From the NCBI GenBank assembly GCA_025351645.1, contig JANXVN010000279.1, positions 1 through 38,607 on the forward strand: 38,607 nt of DNA. The letters are read 5' to 3'. A program made the translations under genes and the position numbers. The stretch is from Ferruginibacter sp. GTDB lineage: Bacteria; Bacteroidota; Bacteroidia; Chitinophagales; Chitinophagaceae. The notes below the pieces were generated by a model. The model was not told where the DNA came from and searched no databases. It saw only the letters and a program-made list of their open reading frames with translations. Below, piece by piece: positions 1-7,834 of this stretch; position 1 is the first letter of the stretch, and each line of letters starts with the position of its first letter.

Positions 1-812
1 CCGGTAAAAGAAAAACTGGTAGGTATGGTGGCTACAAGCTTAGTAAGCTCGTACCCGCCGTTGGTGATATCAGAGCAGCTTCCACTAAAATAAATTGACG
101 AATTATATTCGGTAAAGCCAATGTCTGTTGCATAAATGGTGACAGGGTTAATACTGTTTGAGGCAGTAAATAAGCTGGTGCCGGCAGCAGTACCATCGCT
201 TTTCCACAGCCCATAACCTTGGCCGGTGCCGGATACGCCCCTAAAATAAATGCTATTGTTAAGTATGCCAAAATCTGAAAGCCCGTAAAGTACATCTACA
301 TATTGCTGTAACATAATTGTGCCTGCGGCAGTGCCATCAGTAATATACATATCATACCCTCCTAATTGGTCAACGGCCCTAAAAAAAAGTTTGTTATTGC
401 AAACAGTAAAATATTCTGGGTAGCTGCCATCACTGCCCGGTATAATATCCATAAATAGTTTTGTACCGGCAACGGTTCCATCGCTTACCCAAAGCTCTTG
501 CCCGTTTGTGGCATCGTGGCAGCTAAAATATATTTTGTTTTTGTAGGCAATAAGGTTTTGGATATTACTGCCATCTACAGCCAGCAGTTGTTGAGTAGTA
601 GCACTGGTACCCTCTGTTAAATATAATTTAAATTGCCCGGTGTTATTAATATCGGCAGCAAAAAATAATTTGCCATTGGCTACGGTAAGCCCTCGAGGGT
701 ACGAGCTTGCAAAGCCTGGGTTAAGGTCTTTAACCATTTGCATTTGCTGTGCGTTTGCTGATGTAAAAATTTGCAGCGTAAAGAAAAATAGTAGTACAAA
801 ACATTTGTTCAT
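1..812 (-). CDS. Secreted DGT-repeat (ELWxSDGTxxGT) protein, 3' part missing
   Basis: The frame is open from an ATG at 812 to the window edge, about 270 codons, so the C-terminus is missing. Residues 1-22 form a Sec signal peptide (MNKCFVLLFF start, cleavage probably after SANA). The rest is a repeating pattern in which a line such as 'GQELWVSDGTVAGT' or 'YGLWKSDGTAAGT' is followed by a beta-strand pair ending 'NNKLFFRA' or 'NKIYFS'. I see about four DGT-x-AGT units. This is the ELWxxDGTxxGT repeat found in large extracellular Bacteroidota proteins, probably propeller-like and often ending in a T9SS sorting domain. Surface location is inferred, and no enzymatic function is assigned. Confidence 0.85.
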   Translation of the reverse strand, partial: MNKCFVLLFFFTLQIFTSANAQQMQMVKDLNPGFASSYPRGLTVANGKLFFAADINNTGQFKLYLTEGTSATTQQLLAVDGSNIQNLIAYKNKIYFSCHDATNGQELWVSDGTVAGTKLFMDIIPGSDGSYPEYFTVCNNKLFFRAVDQLGGYDMYITDGTAAGTIMLQQYVDVLYGLSDFGILNNSIYFRGVSGTGQGYGLWKSDGTAAGTSLFTASNSINPVTIYATDIGFTEYNSSIYFSGSCSDITNGGYELTKLVATIPTSFSFT

Positions 813-1141
813 AACCTAAAAATTATATTTTAAAGTTATAATAATACAAACTATTTATGTGCGTAACTGACTGCTATTGAGTAAGTGGCAGTTTTAATTG
901 CGTGATGTATAGTAATGTTGATAGCAACAGGCATATTTAGCGTATTCAATGGATTGTATGCGTGTTTTGAAGTAGTAGGTAAAACATTTTATTGCCTTTG
1001 AGATAAGCTGCTTTGCTGTAAATTTGATACATTCTTTTATGCCTGGAGAGGGACATGGGATTAGGTTAAAAGCCACACTTGGCTGGCATTATTTTATGGC
1101 TAGCGGCGGCAGTAAGTTGTATTTTGTTATTGGCAAACGGC
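813..1141. other. Intergenic stretch, nothing supported
   Basis: About 330 bases between two minus-strand genes. Short frames exist on both strands but lack convincing composition, a signal peptide or a family match. I see no clear hairpin terminator or RNA gene. It probably includes the promoter of the gene starting at 812. Confidence 0.4.
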
Positions 1142-1366
1142 TTAGTTTTTTTTGTGGCCAGATTTACTTTTTTTTATGTGTGTAGTTGTATCATCTTTCA
1201 CAATTGTAGGAGGGGTAAATTGTATTTGCTCTTTCTTTTTGCTTTTAGGTTTATTTTTTTTTATTACTGGCGGAATAAACTTTACGGTTGTGTCAACAAC
1301 TTTTTGCGCCGTACAAATTTGTAGCATCCCTATTGAGAATAGGGAGAGTAATAATTTTTTCATCAT
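1142..1366 (-). CDS. Small secreted lysine-rich protein of unknown function
   Basis: A 74-residue frame beginning MMKKLLLSLFSIG with a typical signal peptide (cleavage likely after ICTA, before QKVV). The mature part is about 53 residues, Lys/Thr/Pro rich and basic, with two similar halves: 'DTTVKFIPPVIKKNKPKSKKK' (residues 25-45) and 'IQFTPPTIVKDDTTTHIKKSK' (48-68). Each has a hydrophobic-x-PP-x-hydrophobic core. The start could be the first or second Met. Two plus-strand frames overlap it, but they are Phe/Cys rich and look like antisense shadows. I do not recognise a family. Export to the periplasm or outside is inferred from the signal peptide alone. Confidence 0.5.
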   Translation of the reverse strand: MMKKLLLSLFSIGMLQICTAQKVVDTTVKFIPPVIKKNKPKSKKKEQIQFTPPTIVKDDTTTHIKKSKSGHKKN

Positions 1367-1486
1367 CTTTTGTTTTTAGATATATGCAGAAGTAAAATAT
1401 TTCCATACTTTGTTTATAAAATATTTTGGGGGATGACCTGCTTTTGTATTATTGCTAGCCTTGCCGTTGCCAACAACTTGATAAGG

Positions 1487-2134
1487 TTAAATTGTTGTAT
1501 ACAGCCAATTTGCAAAATTTTTAATTGTGTAGAATATTTTATCCGGCAATAAGGCTATTAATTTTTCTGGCGCTGCTGTGGTTGCCCATGCGGCGGCAAC
1601 AACTGTAACGCCAACACTTTTGCTAGCTATAATATCGCTGGGGGCATCGCCTACATAAATTACTTCTTCTTTTTTTATGCCGTATAAAAAATCTAGTACC
1701 AGTTGAATGCCTTCTGCTTTTCTTGCACCGGTTGGCGAACCTGTTTCAATAAGTTCAAAAAAATTTTGCAATCCAAATTGTTGTAGAGATATAGCCGTGC
1801 TGTATTTTCCTTTGCCGGTAACCATTGCAATGCGGATGCTTTTTTCTTTTAAGGCAACTAGTAATTCTTTAATGCCATCAAATGGGGTGGGGCAGATGTT
1901 GTGTAAATTTTTATAAAACTTTAAATAGTCCGCTACGCCTTTATCATAATTATTGGGTGTTAAAGCCATAATTGTACCTTCTTCAGATGGGCCGAAGGTG
2001 GCAATAATCTCCGTATCGGAAATAGAGCGGTTTATAAGTGGTTCAACCGATTGCCGGAATGCTTCAATGCACAGCGGCAATGTGTTGGCTAATGTGCCAT
2101 CAAGGTCGAATATTATAGCTTTTATTTTTTGCAT
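1487..2134 (-). CDS. HAD-family phosphatase (phosphoglycolate phosphatase-like)
   Basis: A 215-residue cytoplasmic HAD superfamily hydrolase with all four motifs. Motif I is FDLDGTLA, with nucleophile Asp10 and general acid Asp12. Motif II is VTGKGK, Thr106. Motif III is Lys139 in GARKAEG. Motif IV is YVGDAPSD, Asp163 and Asp167, which hold magnesium. The alpha-helical C1-type cap lies between motifs I and II (about 17-90). Length and cap type fit the Gph/PpaX/beta-phosphoglucomutase branch. The substrate cannot be fixed from sequence; phosphoglycolate and pyrophosphate are both possible. The next gene upstream on this strand is 436 bp away, so it is probably transcribed alone. Confidence 0.9.
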   Translation of the reverse strand: MQKIKAIIFDLDGTLANTLPLCIEAFRQSVEPLINRSISDTEIIATFGPSEEGTIMALTPNNYDKGVADYLKFYKNLHNICPTPFDGIKELLVALKEKSIRIAMVTGKGKYSTAISLQQFGLQNFFELIETGSPTGARKAEGIQLVLDFLYGIKKEEVIYVGDAPSDIIASKSVGVTVVAAAWATTAAPEKLIALLPDKIFYTIKNFANWLYTTI

Positions 2135-2277
2135 TTTGTTGTAGGGGTAATTTAACTTAAATCAATAAAGAATTCTTTGATATCTTTTGCTAATAAAACA
2201 GTTTCTAATAACGAATGGCGTGTACATTTATAACAGGATTATTCACCAAAAGGGTAAACTTTTTTCACGACGAGTCA

Positions 2278-2337
2278 GTAACAAAGGGCAGCAGGACGGA
2301 GGCCTGCGCCAGATTTAAGACCTGCGCCAGATTGGGA
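2278..2337. repeat. Short direct repeat (about 17-bp unit)
   Basis: The unit CCTGCGCCAGATT occurs twice in close tandem (near 2303 and 2322), preceded by a G+C-rich segment unlike the surrounding A+T-rich DNA. It marks the start of the disturbed intergenic region. No coding role is apparent. Confidence 0.45.
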
Positions 2338-2348
2338 AAACACTTAAT

Positions 2349-2480
2349 AATTCTAAATCAATGCCGTTAAGTTAAGGCATGCTCTGTATTTTACCTCACC
2401 CCCAACCCCTCTCCAAAGGAGATGGGAGCGTATCCCTCCGGGGCGAAAACCGCTTAACTTAACGTCATTGAATTCTAAAT
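2349..2480. mobile_element. MITE-like element, copy A, with perfect 10-bp target duplication
   Basis: The element spans 2359-2470 (112 bp). Its left end is CAATGCCGTTAAGTTAAG and its right end is the reverse complement with one mismatch (GTC for GGC). It is bounded by identical 10-bp direct repeats AATTCTAAAT at 2349-2358 and 2471-2480. The interior holds the CTCACCC...CTCTCCAAAGGAGA core shared with the copies at 3239 and 10456, plus about 20 extra bases on the right of the core. It has no coding capacity, so it would have to be moved in trans. Confidence 0.85.
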
Positions 2481-2511
2481 ATAAATCACTATAATGATTT
2501 TCCACAAAAAA

Positions 2512-2540
2512 AGCCCGTGATAAAAATCACAGGCCTTAAT
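2512..2540 (-). terminator. Rho-independent terminator of the 40-codon gene
   Basis: Read on the minus strand, GCCTGTGA and TCACGGGC form an 8-bp stem (one G-U pair) around a short T-rich loop, followed by seven T residues. It lies about 35 bp past the stop codon of the small gene at 2571-2693. Confidence 0.75.
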
Positions 2541-2570
2541 TATGGGGAAATACGAAAAGGGAAATACTAA

Positions 2571-2693
2571 CTAACCGGTAACTGTAATATTTACAATATT
2601 GCTCCAGATACCTACACGCTTGCCGCCGTATAAATAGATGGTCCTGTATTGCGTACCAAGAATAGTGGTAGGCATAAAATAACTTTTTGGCAT
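2571..2693 (-). CDS. 40-residue protein with its own terminator, function unknown
   Basis: ATG at 2693 to TAG at 2571-2573, beginning MPKSYFMPTTILG and ending KRVGIWSNIVNITVTG. The upstream A-rich leader is typical of Bacteroidota starts, and a good terminator follows about 35 bp after the stop, which supports a real transcript. There is no signal peptide or membrane segment. The end resembles the last beta strand of fibronectin-III-like or carbohydrate-binding folds ('GxWSNIVxI'). The gene may therefore be a shortened remnant of a longer protein of that kind. That resemblance is from memory and is weak. It lies between mobile element copies A and B. Confidence 0.5.
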   Translation of the reverse strand: MPKSYFMPTTILGTQYRTIYLYGGKRVGIWSNIVNITVTG

Positions 2694-2880
2694 AATTTAA
2701 TTTTGTTTTTGTTAAAAAATAAAGCTCCGCTATGGATGCCTTGGTTCATTGTAAATTATCTATGTTACAGGTATGCCAGGTAATTTTACTTTTATTAGCA
2801 CACTTTACACATTGGATAATAATTGTAGGCATCGTTTGCTGGTTTGCTTTTTAGGCTGGTTTAAAGTGAATAATAATTTC

Positions 2881-3079
2881 CCCGCCCTACAATTATTTTT
2901 TCTGCAAAAGAGTTGCATGGCTAAAAAATAAAGTTGTCAAATTCCTAAAAGGCAACATTTTTATTTAACTCGCTTATAAGGGATAATCGTTTTTCCCGCA
3001 CTAAAACTGTTTTTCCAGCAAAAGGGTTGCATGACAAAAAAATAAAATTTTCAACATCTTAAAGGTTGTCTTTTCTATT
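2881..3079. repeat. Diverged direct repeat, two units of about 85 bp
   Basis: Units at 2881-2965 and 2995-3079, 114 bp apart, share the order CCCGC-CTA, a T tract, GCAAAAG-GTTGCATG, an A tract with ATAAA, TTTTCAA/TTGTCAA, AAAGG and TTTT-TATT. I estimate roughly three quarters identity. Neither unit has an open frame. This looks like an old local duplication. Confidence 0.6.
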
Positions 3080-3228
3080 AGGAGTTTGTTATAGATATCT
3101 TACAATGAACACATATATGTTACAAACATCTATGGTGGAGATGTCAATCGATTTAGTAATCTGCTTATTAGGGATGTAAAAAGATGTATTGCTTTTTATG
3201 TGGCTTATAATAATAAGAAAAAATCATT

Positions 3229-3339
3229 AATTTCCATTCAATGCCGTTAAGTTAAGGATTTACATGTTTGTCTTTATCTCACCCTAACCCTCTCCAAAGG
3301 AGAGGAAAGGTCTTAACTTAACGGCATTGAATGCCATTA
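3229..3339. mobile_element. MITE-like element, copy B, eroded target duplication
   Basis: The element spans 3239-3329 (91 bp) with perfect 18-bp terminal inverted repeats CAATGCCGTTAAGTTAAG. The central hairpin CCTCTCC-AAA-GGAGAGG is perfect here, unlike in copies A and C. The flanks are AATTTCCATT on the left and AATGCCATT on the right, which align with one substitution and one indel, as expected of an aged 10-bp duplication. Confidence 0.8.
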
Positions 3340-3512
3340 ATGTCTTATCTACAAATGCCCACATAATTATAAATTTTTATTGGTGGCTGCCTTATGTACG
3401 ATGCTGTATAATAAATTGCGTTTGCGGGATGAGCCAGTAAATAAATAATGATATTTTATAAGCCCGTATAATATGTCTTGTCTTTCATGAAGATTGCCTT
3501 ATAGGCAGTTAA

Positions 3513-3841
3513 CAACAATATTACTGTAGTAAAACATTTATAAAAGGAAAAAGAGATATTCTTGCCTTTACTGAACCTCTTGATAAAGGCGATGGAAGAT
3601 TCATTGCTTCAATAAACCTTTCAATAATGAGGATTGAAGGTTCATCGTTATTATTGAGCCTTTAAATAATGACGATAGAAGGTTGATTGACATTACTGAG
3701 CCTTACAAAAATGACAATGGAAGGTTTATTGACATTACTGAAGCTTACATTAATGGCAATGGAAGGCTCAGTGGAATTATTGAACTTTCCATCGCTGACG
3801 ATGGAACCTCCAGTGATGCCAATGAAGTTTACAATAAATAA
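3513..3841 (+). pseudogene. Decayed gene with 14-residue (42-bp) tandem repeats
   Basis: Six tandem units of 41-42 bp run from 3567 to 3817. In one frame they read FTEPLDKGDGRFIA, then FNKPFNNED-stop-RFIV, IIEPLNNDDRRLID, ITEPYKNDNGRFID, ITEAYINGNGRLSG and IIELSIADDGTSSD, ending ANEVYNK and TAA at 3839-3841. The pattern is hydrophobic-TEP-x5-(D/N)(D/G)(G/R)R-hydrophobic-I. A 1-base deletion separates units 1 and 2, a TGA interrupts unit 2, and no start codon is present (the frame opens after a stop at 3510). The 14-codon period and conserved residues indicate former coding sequence. I do not recognise the repeat family. A non-coding minisatellite is the alternative. Confidence 0.6.
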
Positions 3842-4027
3842 GGTTTTATTAAATTATTTTAGCACAGTATTTAGCTATTAGATAGTTAAACCCTTACTGA
3901 TAGTATGTATCAGCTACTGCTTACTATCACTAGTAACGTTAGTGCAGAGACTTTCCGGAGAAGTTTTTAATTTGTATGATGGCGTATAAAATTTTGAAGG
4001 ACTAAATCGAAAGGGAATAAAAATTTA

Positions 4028-4335
4028 TTAAAAAGATATTAATAAATCATTCGGGTATGGATATTTAGTATAAATTGGCTTTTTAATTTGTTCCGCAAAG
4101 CCAGGATATTCTCTGGCTATCCATTTATCTAAATCAACTGAATTATTTGTTTTAAAAATTATGGAGCGGTCTTTATCAGTAAAAACTATCTCTATATTTC
4201 AAGTTTAGATATTTGGTATATTGTCCATAAGGATTTTACTTGCTGCCTGTAAAATTTAGGCCTATCGCTGTAATGGCCAGTATTTGCAAGATGGTCAAAG
4301 AAAAGTCAATTAAGGTAAATTTGTAAGTCAGTCAT
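4028..4335 (-). pseudogene. Decayed small protein gene (about 100 residues)
   Basis: On the minus strand, ATG at 4335 opens MTDLQIYLN and meets TGA at 4306-4308. The same frame continues for 37 codons (LFFDHLANTGHYSDRPKFYR... to SKLEI) before TAG at 4192-4194. Coding sense then resumes in another frame with IEIVFTDKDRSIIFKTN, VDLDKWIAREYPGFAEQ and an end at YPNDLLISF, TAA at 4028-4030. Removing one TA from the ATATAG at the junction restores a continuous frame (SKLEI-EIVFTD), so a dinucleotide slip is the likely frameshift. With the TGA repaired the product would be about 100 residues. No family was recognised with confidence. Confidence 0.6.
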
Positions 4336-4489
4336 AAAGTTGTTGTTTAATTGAAAATGACTATTTACAAAAATAAAGCAAGCTTAAGTTATGGTAATGC
4401 AAACCTTATCGCCCCCACAAAAAAGCTGAAAAACCAGTAGTATTAAACGCTACTAATTTTTTGGCTAAATATTTAAAGCACAACTACAT

Positions 4490-7400
4490 TTATCTTACCT
4501 GAAACGCAGGCTCTTTAGGCGCTACGTAAGGCTTTGTTTTAAGGAGCGCCTTAACTTCTAAGATGGCTCTTTCTAATTGTACGTCTATGCCTTTCGCCAT
4601 AGATGTAAGGTCTTCCGGTACTTCAATATCAGGGTCTACGCCGTGGCCTTCTTTAAACCAGGTACCATCTGCATTGAACATCCTAAAAGTAGGCACGGTT
4701 ATGCTGCCCCCATCAATAAGGCCCGGTGCGCCACTAATGCCGATTAAGCCGCCCCAGGTGCGCATACCAATTAATGGCCCAATTTTTCTTTTACGGAAAT
4801 AATCAGGGAATGCATCTCCGCCGCTGCCGCTCCACCCATTTATAAGCATAACTTTTGCGCCGAAGTTGCTGGCTGGCGGGTACACATTTGGTATGCCATC
4901 CCTGGTGGCCCAATAGGATAGGGGAGTGCGGTCCAGCATTTCAATAAACCTATCTGGTATTTGCCCTCCATTATTGAAGCGCTCATCAATTACCAGCCCC
5001 TTTTTATCTGTTTGCGCATTTAACTGGCGCATCAATTCTGTTTGTCCGTCGGTGCCGGTACTTGGTACATATATATAACCTACTTCTCCGTTGGTAGCTT
5101 CCTGTACTCTTTTACGCATGTTGTTAATCCAAACCAAATTCCTTAAACGGTACTCATCCGTCATTGTTTGTATTAGTGCTGTTTTAGCACCGGTAAAGCT
5201 AGGACTGCTATTATAGGTAAGTTCTACTGTTTTATTTGCAAGGCCAGCAAAGGCAGCAAAAGGTTCTTGCGCTGTGGTAATGGGTATGCCATTTACCGCA
5301 AGTATGTAATCGCCTTCTTTAATAGTAATGCCGAGCGCATCAAGGGCACTACGCACTTCAGCATCCCAGGGGGCTGCTTTTAAAATTGTTTGTACCTTAT
5401 AGTAATTGCCGGCGGCTTCCCAGTTAATACCCAGGTAACCGGTGGGCTGAACTTTTTCTTTTTCAATATCGCCGCCGCTGTGGTAGGTGTGCGAGGCATT
5501 TAATTCACCAATCATTTCACCAATAATAAAATCGGTTTCTTCACGGCTCATAGCACCTGTAATCATTTTAAGGTAGCGTTCTTTTACGGCAAGCCAATTA
5601 ACGCCATGCATATTAGGGTCGTAAAAATAATCCCTTTCCATGCGCCAGGTATCAATAAAAATCTGTTTCCATTCTGCCATCGGGTCTACCTGCAGCATCA
5701 TTTCATTCAGGTGTATGGGCTTTTCAAACTTGCCGCCTTCTTCTGGGGCCAGCACTGTATAGGCGCCGGCTTTTGCAACCAGCATCTTTTTGCCATTTGC
5801 ACTCAACACATAATCATCCGCAGGCTCAATGATTGTTTTTTCTTCTTTTTTGGTGATATCATAATACTTGATGGCGTTTTGTTTTTCGGCACTGCCAGTG
5901 TTGCTTTGGCGCATATAAATTACTTTGCCATCTGTTACGGATAAGTTCCCCATATTGCCTGCTGGCACCGGTAATAGCACCAATCTTTCTTCAAAACCAT
6001 CAAAATCTATCTGCACCGGCTTTGTTGATACTGCTTTGGCAGTAATTGCTGCAACAATGTTTCTTTCTTTTGCCGGCAAAGCTTTTACAACATCTTTTTT
6101 CATTTTTTCTTTGCCGCTCTTGCTTGCATCGTTCTTTAAGCTATCTTTTTTATCAGGGCTTTTATCAGCGTCATCGTCATCTTTAAAATTCACCATGTCG
6201 TTTTTAGGCGCTAATAACGAAGGGGTTTGTTTTTGTAAGGTAATTACAGCTAGCCTGGTAGAATTTGTGTAAATAAAACTATTGTCTACATCGCTGTAAA
6301 TAGGCTCAAAAGCCTGGTTGGTAAATAGGTACAGGTATTTGCCTGCAGCATCAAACACTGGGCTGGTGGCACTGTAAAATCCACTAGTTGCCTGCGTTGT
6401 TTTTTTGTTGGTATAATCGTATATGAAGATGGCGGTATGCTGGTTTACTAGGTCACGTTGGTAAGCAAGCCAACGGCTATCGGGGCTCCAGCTACAATTA
6501 AAGCCTTCCATATTTCCATGAGCATAAAATAATCCTTTATCTACATCGGTGGTATTTCCAGTGGCGATATCATAAATTTTTATCTGGCCTGTTTTATCTA
6601 TAAAACCAAGCTTTTTATTATCGGGGCTCCAAAATAAAGCATAGCGAAAGCCAGCCCCGTAGCTGGTTAGTTTTTTTGCAGTTGTTTCCTGCTTGCCTGC
6701 TTGTAAAAGGTACAATTCGTATTCGCCGTTTTTGTCGCTCCAATAGGCAATTTGCTTGCCATCGGGGCTCCAGGCAGGGTATCGTTCTGCGCTGGCAGGC
6801 TGCATAGTAAGGTTTTTAACAAAACCTTCTTTGGCAGGCAGCGAAAATATATCGCCACGGGCTTCTACTAATACCCTGTTGCCATCGGGGCTAATGCTGG
6901 CGTGCTGTACCATTTTATCGGCACTTTGCAAAGATGGCTTCAAAAGGCTACGGTCGTTTTCTATATTAACCAGTACTTCTTTTACCTGTTGGAGGGCTAA
7001 TTGGTACAAGTATAATTTTCCGCCCTGTTCAAATACAATATCATCTGGCCCCATAGATGGGAAATGAGTATCATAATCAGCAAATTTTGTAAGCTGTTCC
7101 ATGGCTTTGCTGGTGGTGTTGTAACGCCATAGGTTCATCCTTTTTTCCGCTCCGCGGTCACTTAAAAAATAAATAAAGTTGCCGCTCCACATAGGAAATT
7201 CATCTGCGGCATCGCTGTTGCCGCTGATATTTTCAGCTGCAAGCGTTTCAAAATTAAAAATAACGATAGCCCCATTGTTGCCGCCACGATACCTTTTCCA
7301 GTTGCGAAAAACCTGCGATTGGTACACCAGCGCCATCTTTTTGCCATCGCCGCTGTAACTGCCAAACTCCGCATAAGCCAGCGGTAATTTTTCTGCTGCG

Positions 7401-7834
7401 CCGCCACCGGCATTGATGGTATAAAATTGATCGAACCTACTTTTGCCGCTTTCCCTTATAGATGCAAAGAGCAGTCTTTTGCCATCATTCGTCCAATCAA
7501 CAACACGGTCGCTACCACCATGTTGTGTAACTCGGATGGGTATGCCGCCTGCAACGGGCATTACAAAAGCATCTTTATTGCCATCATAATTTCCGGTGAA
7601 AGCTATGTTTTTTCCATCAGGAGAAAACTTGGGAAAGGTTTCAACACCCGGGGGCGAACTTAGTTTGTTAGCGGTGCCGCCTTCTTTAGGCATTATCCAT
7701 ATATCGTTGGCATACGTAAACACAATTTGTGTCTTTGATACATCAGGGTATCGAAATAGCCCTGCATCTATCTGTGCTTTGGTAGTTGTGGAAACAGCAT
7801 AAGTATAGACTAAAAAGAAAAAAATTTTTTTCAA
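4490..7834 (-). CDS. Tricorn-like protease (S41 family, beta-propeller plus PDZ)
   Basis: A 1114-residue exported protease with a signal peptide at 1-20 (MKKIFFFLVYTYAVS...KA). Residues about 25-560 are WD40-like/PD40 propeller repeats with recurring 'SPDGK/SPDNK + hydrophobic strand' units (SPDGKNIAF, SPDGNRVLV, SPDGKQIAY, SPDNKKLGF, SPDSRWLAY). A Lys/Asp-rich linker follows at about 560-600. Then come a C1 helical domain (about 725-775), a PDZ domain (about 800-890) and the S41 core. Catalytic candidates by tricorn comparison are His782 in ASHTYH, Ser1004 in WSGSGGD and Glu1062 in KEGHGVDPD. All are present, so it should be active. Tricorn enzymes degrade peptides fed through the propeller. 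The signal peptide suggests a periplasmic role, unlike cytosolic archaeal tricorn. It is monocistronic as far as seen. Confidence 0.93.
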   Translation of the reverse strand: MKKIFFFLVYTYAVSTTTKAQIDAGLFRYPDVSKTQIVFTYANDIWIMPKEGGTANKLSSPPGVETFPKFSPDGKNIAFTGNYDGNKDAFVMPVAGGIPIRVTQHGGSDRVVDWTNDGKRLLFASIRESGKSRFDQFYTINAGGGAAEKLPLAYAEFGSYSGDGKKMALVYQSQVFRNWKRYRGGNNGAIVIFNFETLAAENISGNSDAADEFPMWSGNFIYFLSDRGAEKRMNLWRYNTTSKAMEQLTKFADYDTHFPSMGPDDIVFEQGGKLYLYQLALQQVKEVLVNIENDRSLLKPSLQSADKMVQHASISPDGNRVLVEARGDIFSLPAKEGFVKNLTMQPASAERYPAWSPDGKQIAYWSDKNGEYELYLLQAGKQETTAKKLTSYGAGFRYALFWSPDNKKLGFIDKTGQIKIYDIATGNTTDVDKGLFYAHGNMEGFNCSWSPDSRWLAYQRDLVNQHTAIFIYDYTNKKTTQATSGFYSATSPVFDAAGKYLYLFTNQAFEPIYSDVDNSFIYTNSTRLAVITLQKQTPSLLAPKNDMVNFKDDDDADKSPDKKDSLKNDASKSGKEKMKKDVVKALPAKERNIVAAITAKAVSTKPVQIDFDGFEERLVLLPVPAGNMGNLSVTDGKVIYMRQSNTGSAEKQNAIKYYDITKKEEKTIIEPADDYVLSANGKKMLVAKAGAYTVLAPEEGGKFEKPIHLNEMMLQVDPMAEWKQIFIDTWRMERDYFYDPNMHGVNWLAVKERYLKMITGAMSREETDFIIGEMIGELNASHTYHSGGDIEKEKVQPTGYLGINWEAAGNYYKVQTILKAAPWDAEVRSALDALGITIKEGDYILAVNGIPITTAQEPFAAFAGLANKTVELTYNSSPSFTGAKTALIQTMTDEYRLRNLVWINNMRKRVQEATNGEVGYIYVPSTGTDGQTELMRQLNAQTDKKGLVIDERFNNGGQIPDRFIEMLDRTPLSYWATRDGIPNVYPPASNFGAKVMLINGWSGSGGDAFPDYFRKRKIGPLIGMRTWGGLIGISGAPGLIDGGSITVPTFRMFNADGTWFKEGHGVDPDIEVPEDLTSMAKGIDVQLERAILEVKALLKTKPYVAPKEPAFQVR

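Noticed and set aside
894-1076. 60-codon minus-strand frame
   Set aside because: Composition (many Cys, Tyr, Lys), no family likeness, no signal peptide, no visible start context.
1079-1379. Two plus-strand frames of 75-81 codons
   Set aside because: Overlap the signal-peptide-bearing minus-strand gene and are Phe/Cys-rich antisense readings.
2732-2854. 40-codon hydrophobic plus-strand frame (MDALVHCKLS...)
   Set aside because: Could encode a single membrane helix, but there is no ribosome site, terminator or family signal; its size is expected by chance.
3567-3817. 42-bp repeats as a CRISPR array
   Set aside because: Units are contiguous without spacers and keep a 14-codon reading pattern; no cas genes nearby.
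3687-3881. 64-codon plus-strand frame over the 42-bp repeats
   Set aside because: Another frame of the same repeats gives a more conserved and better balanced peptide; this one is a Leu/Met-rich shadow.
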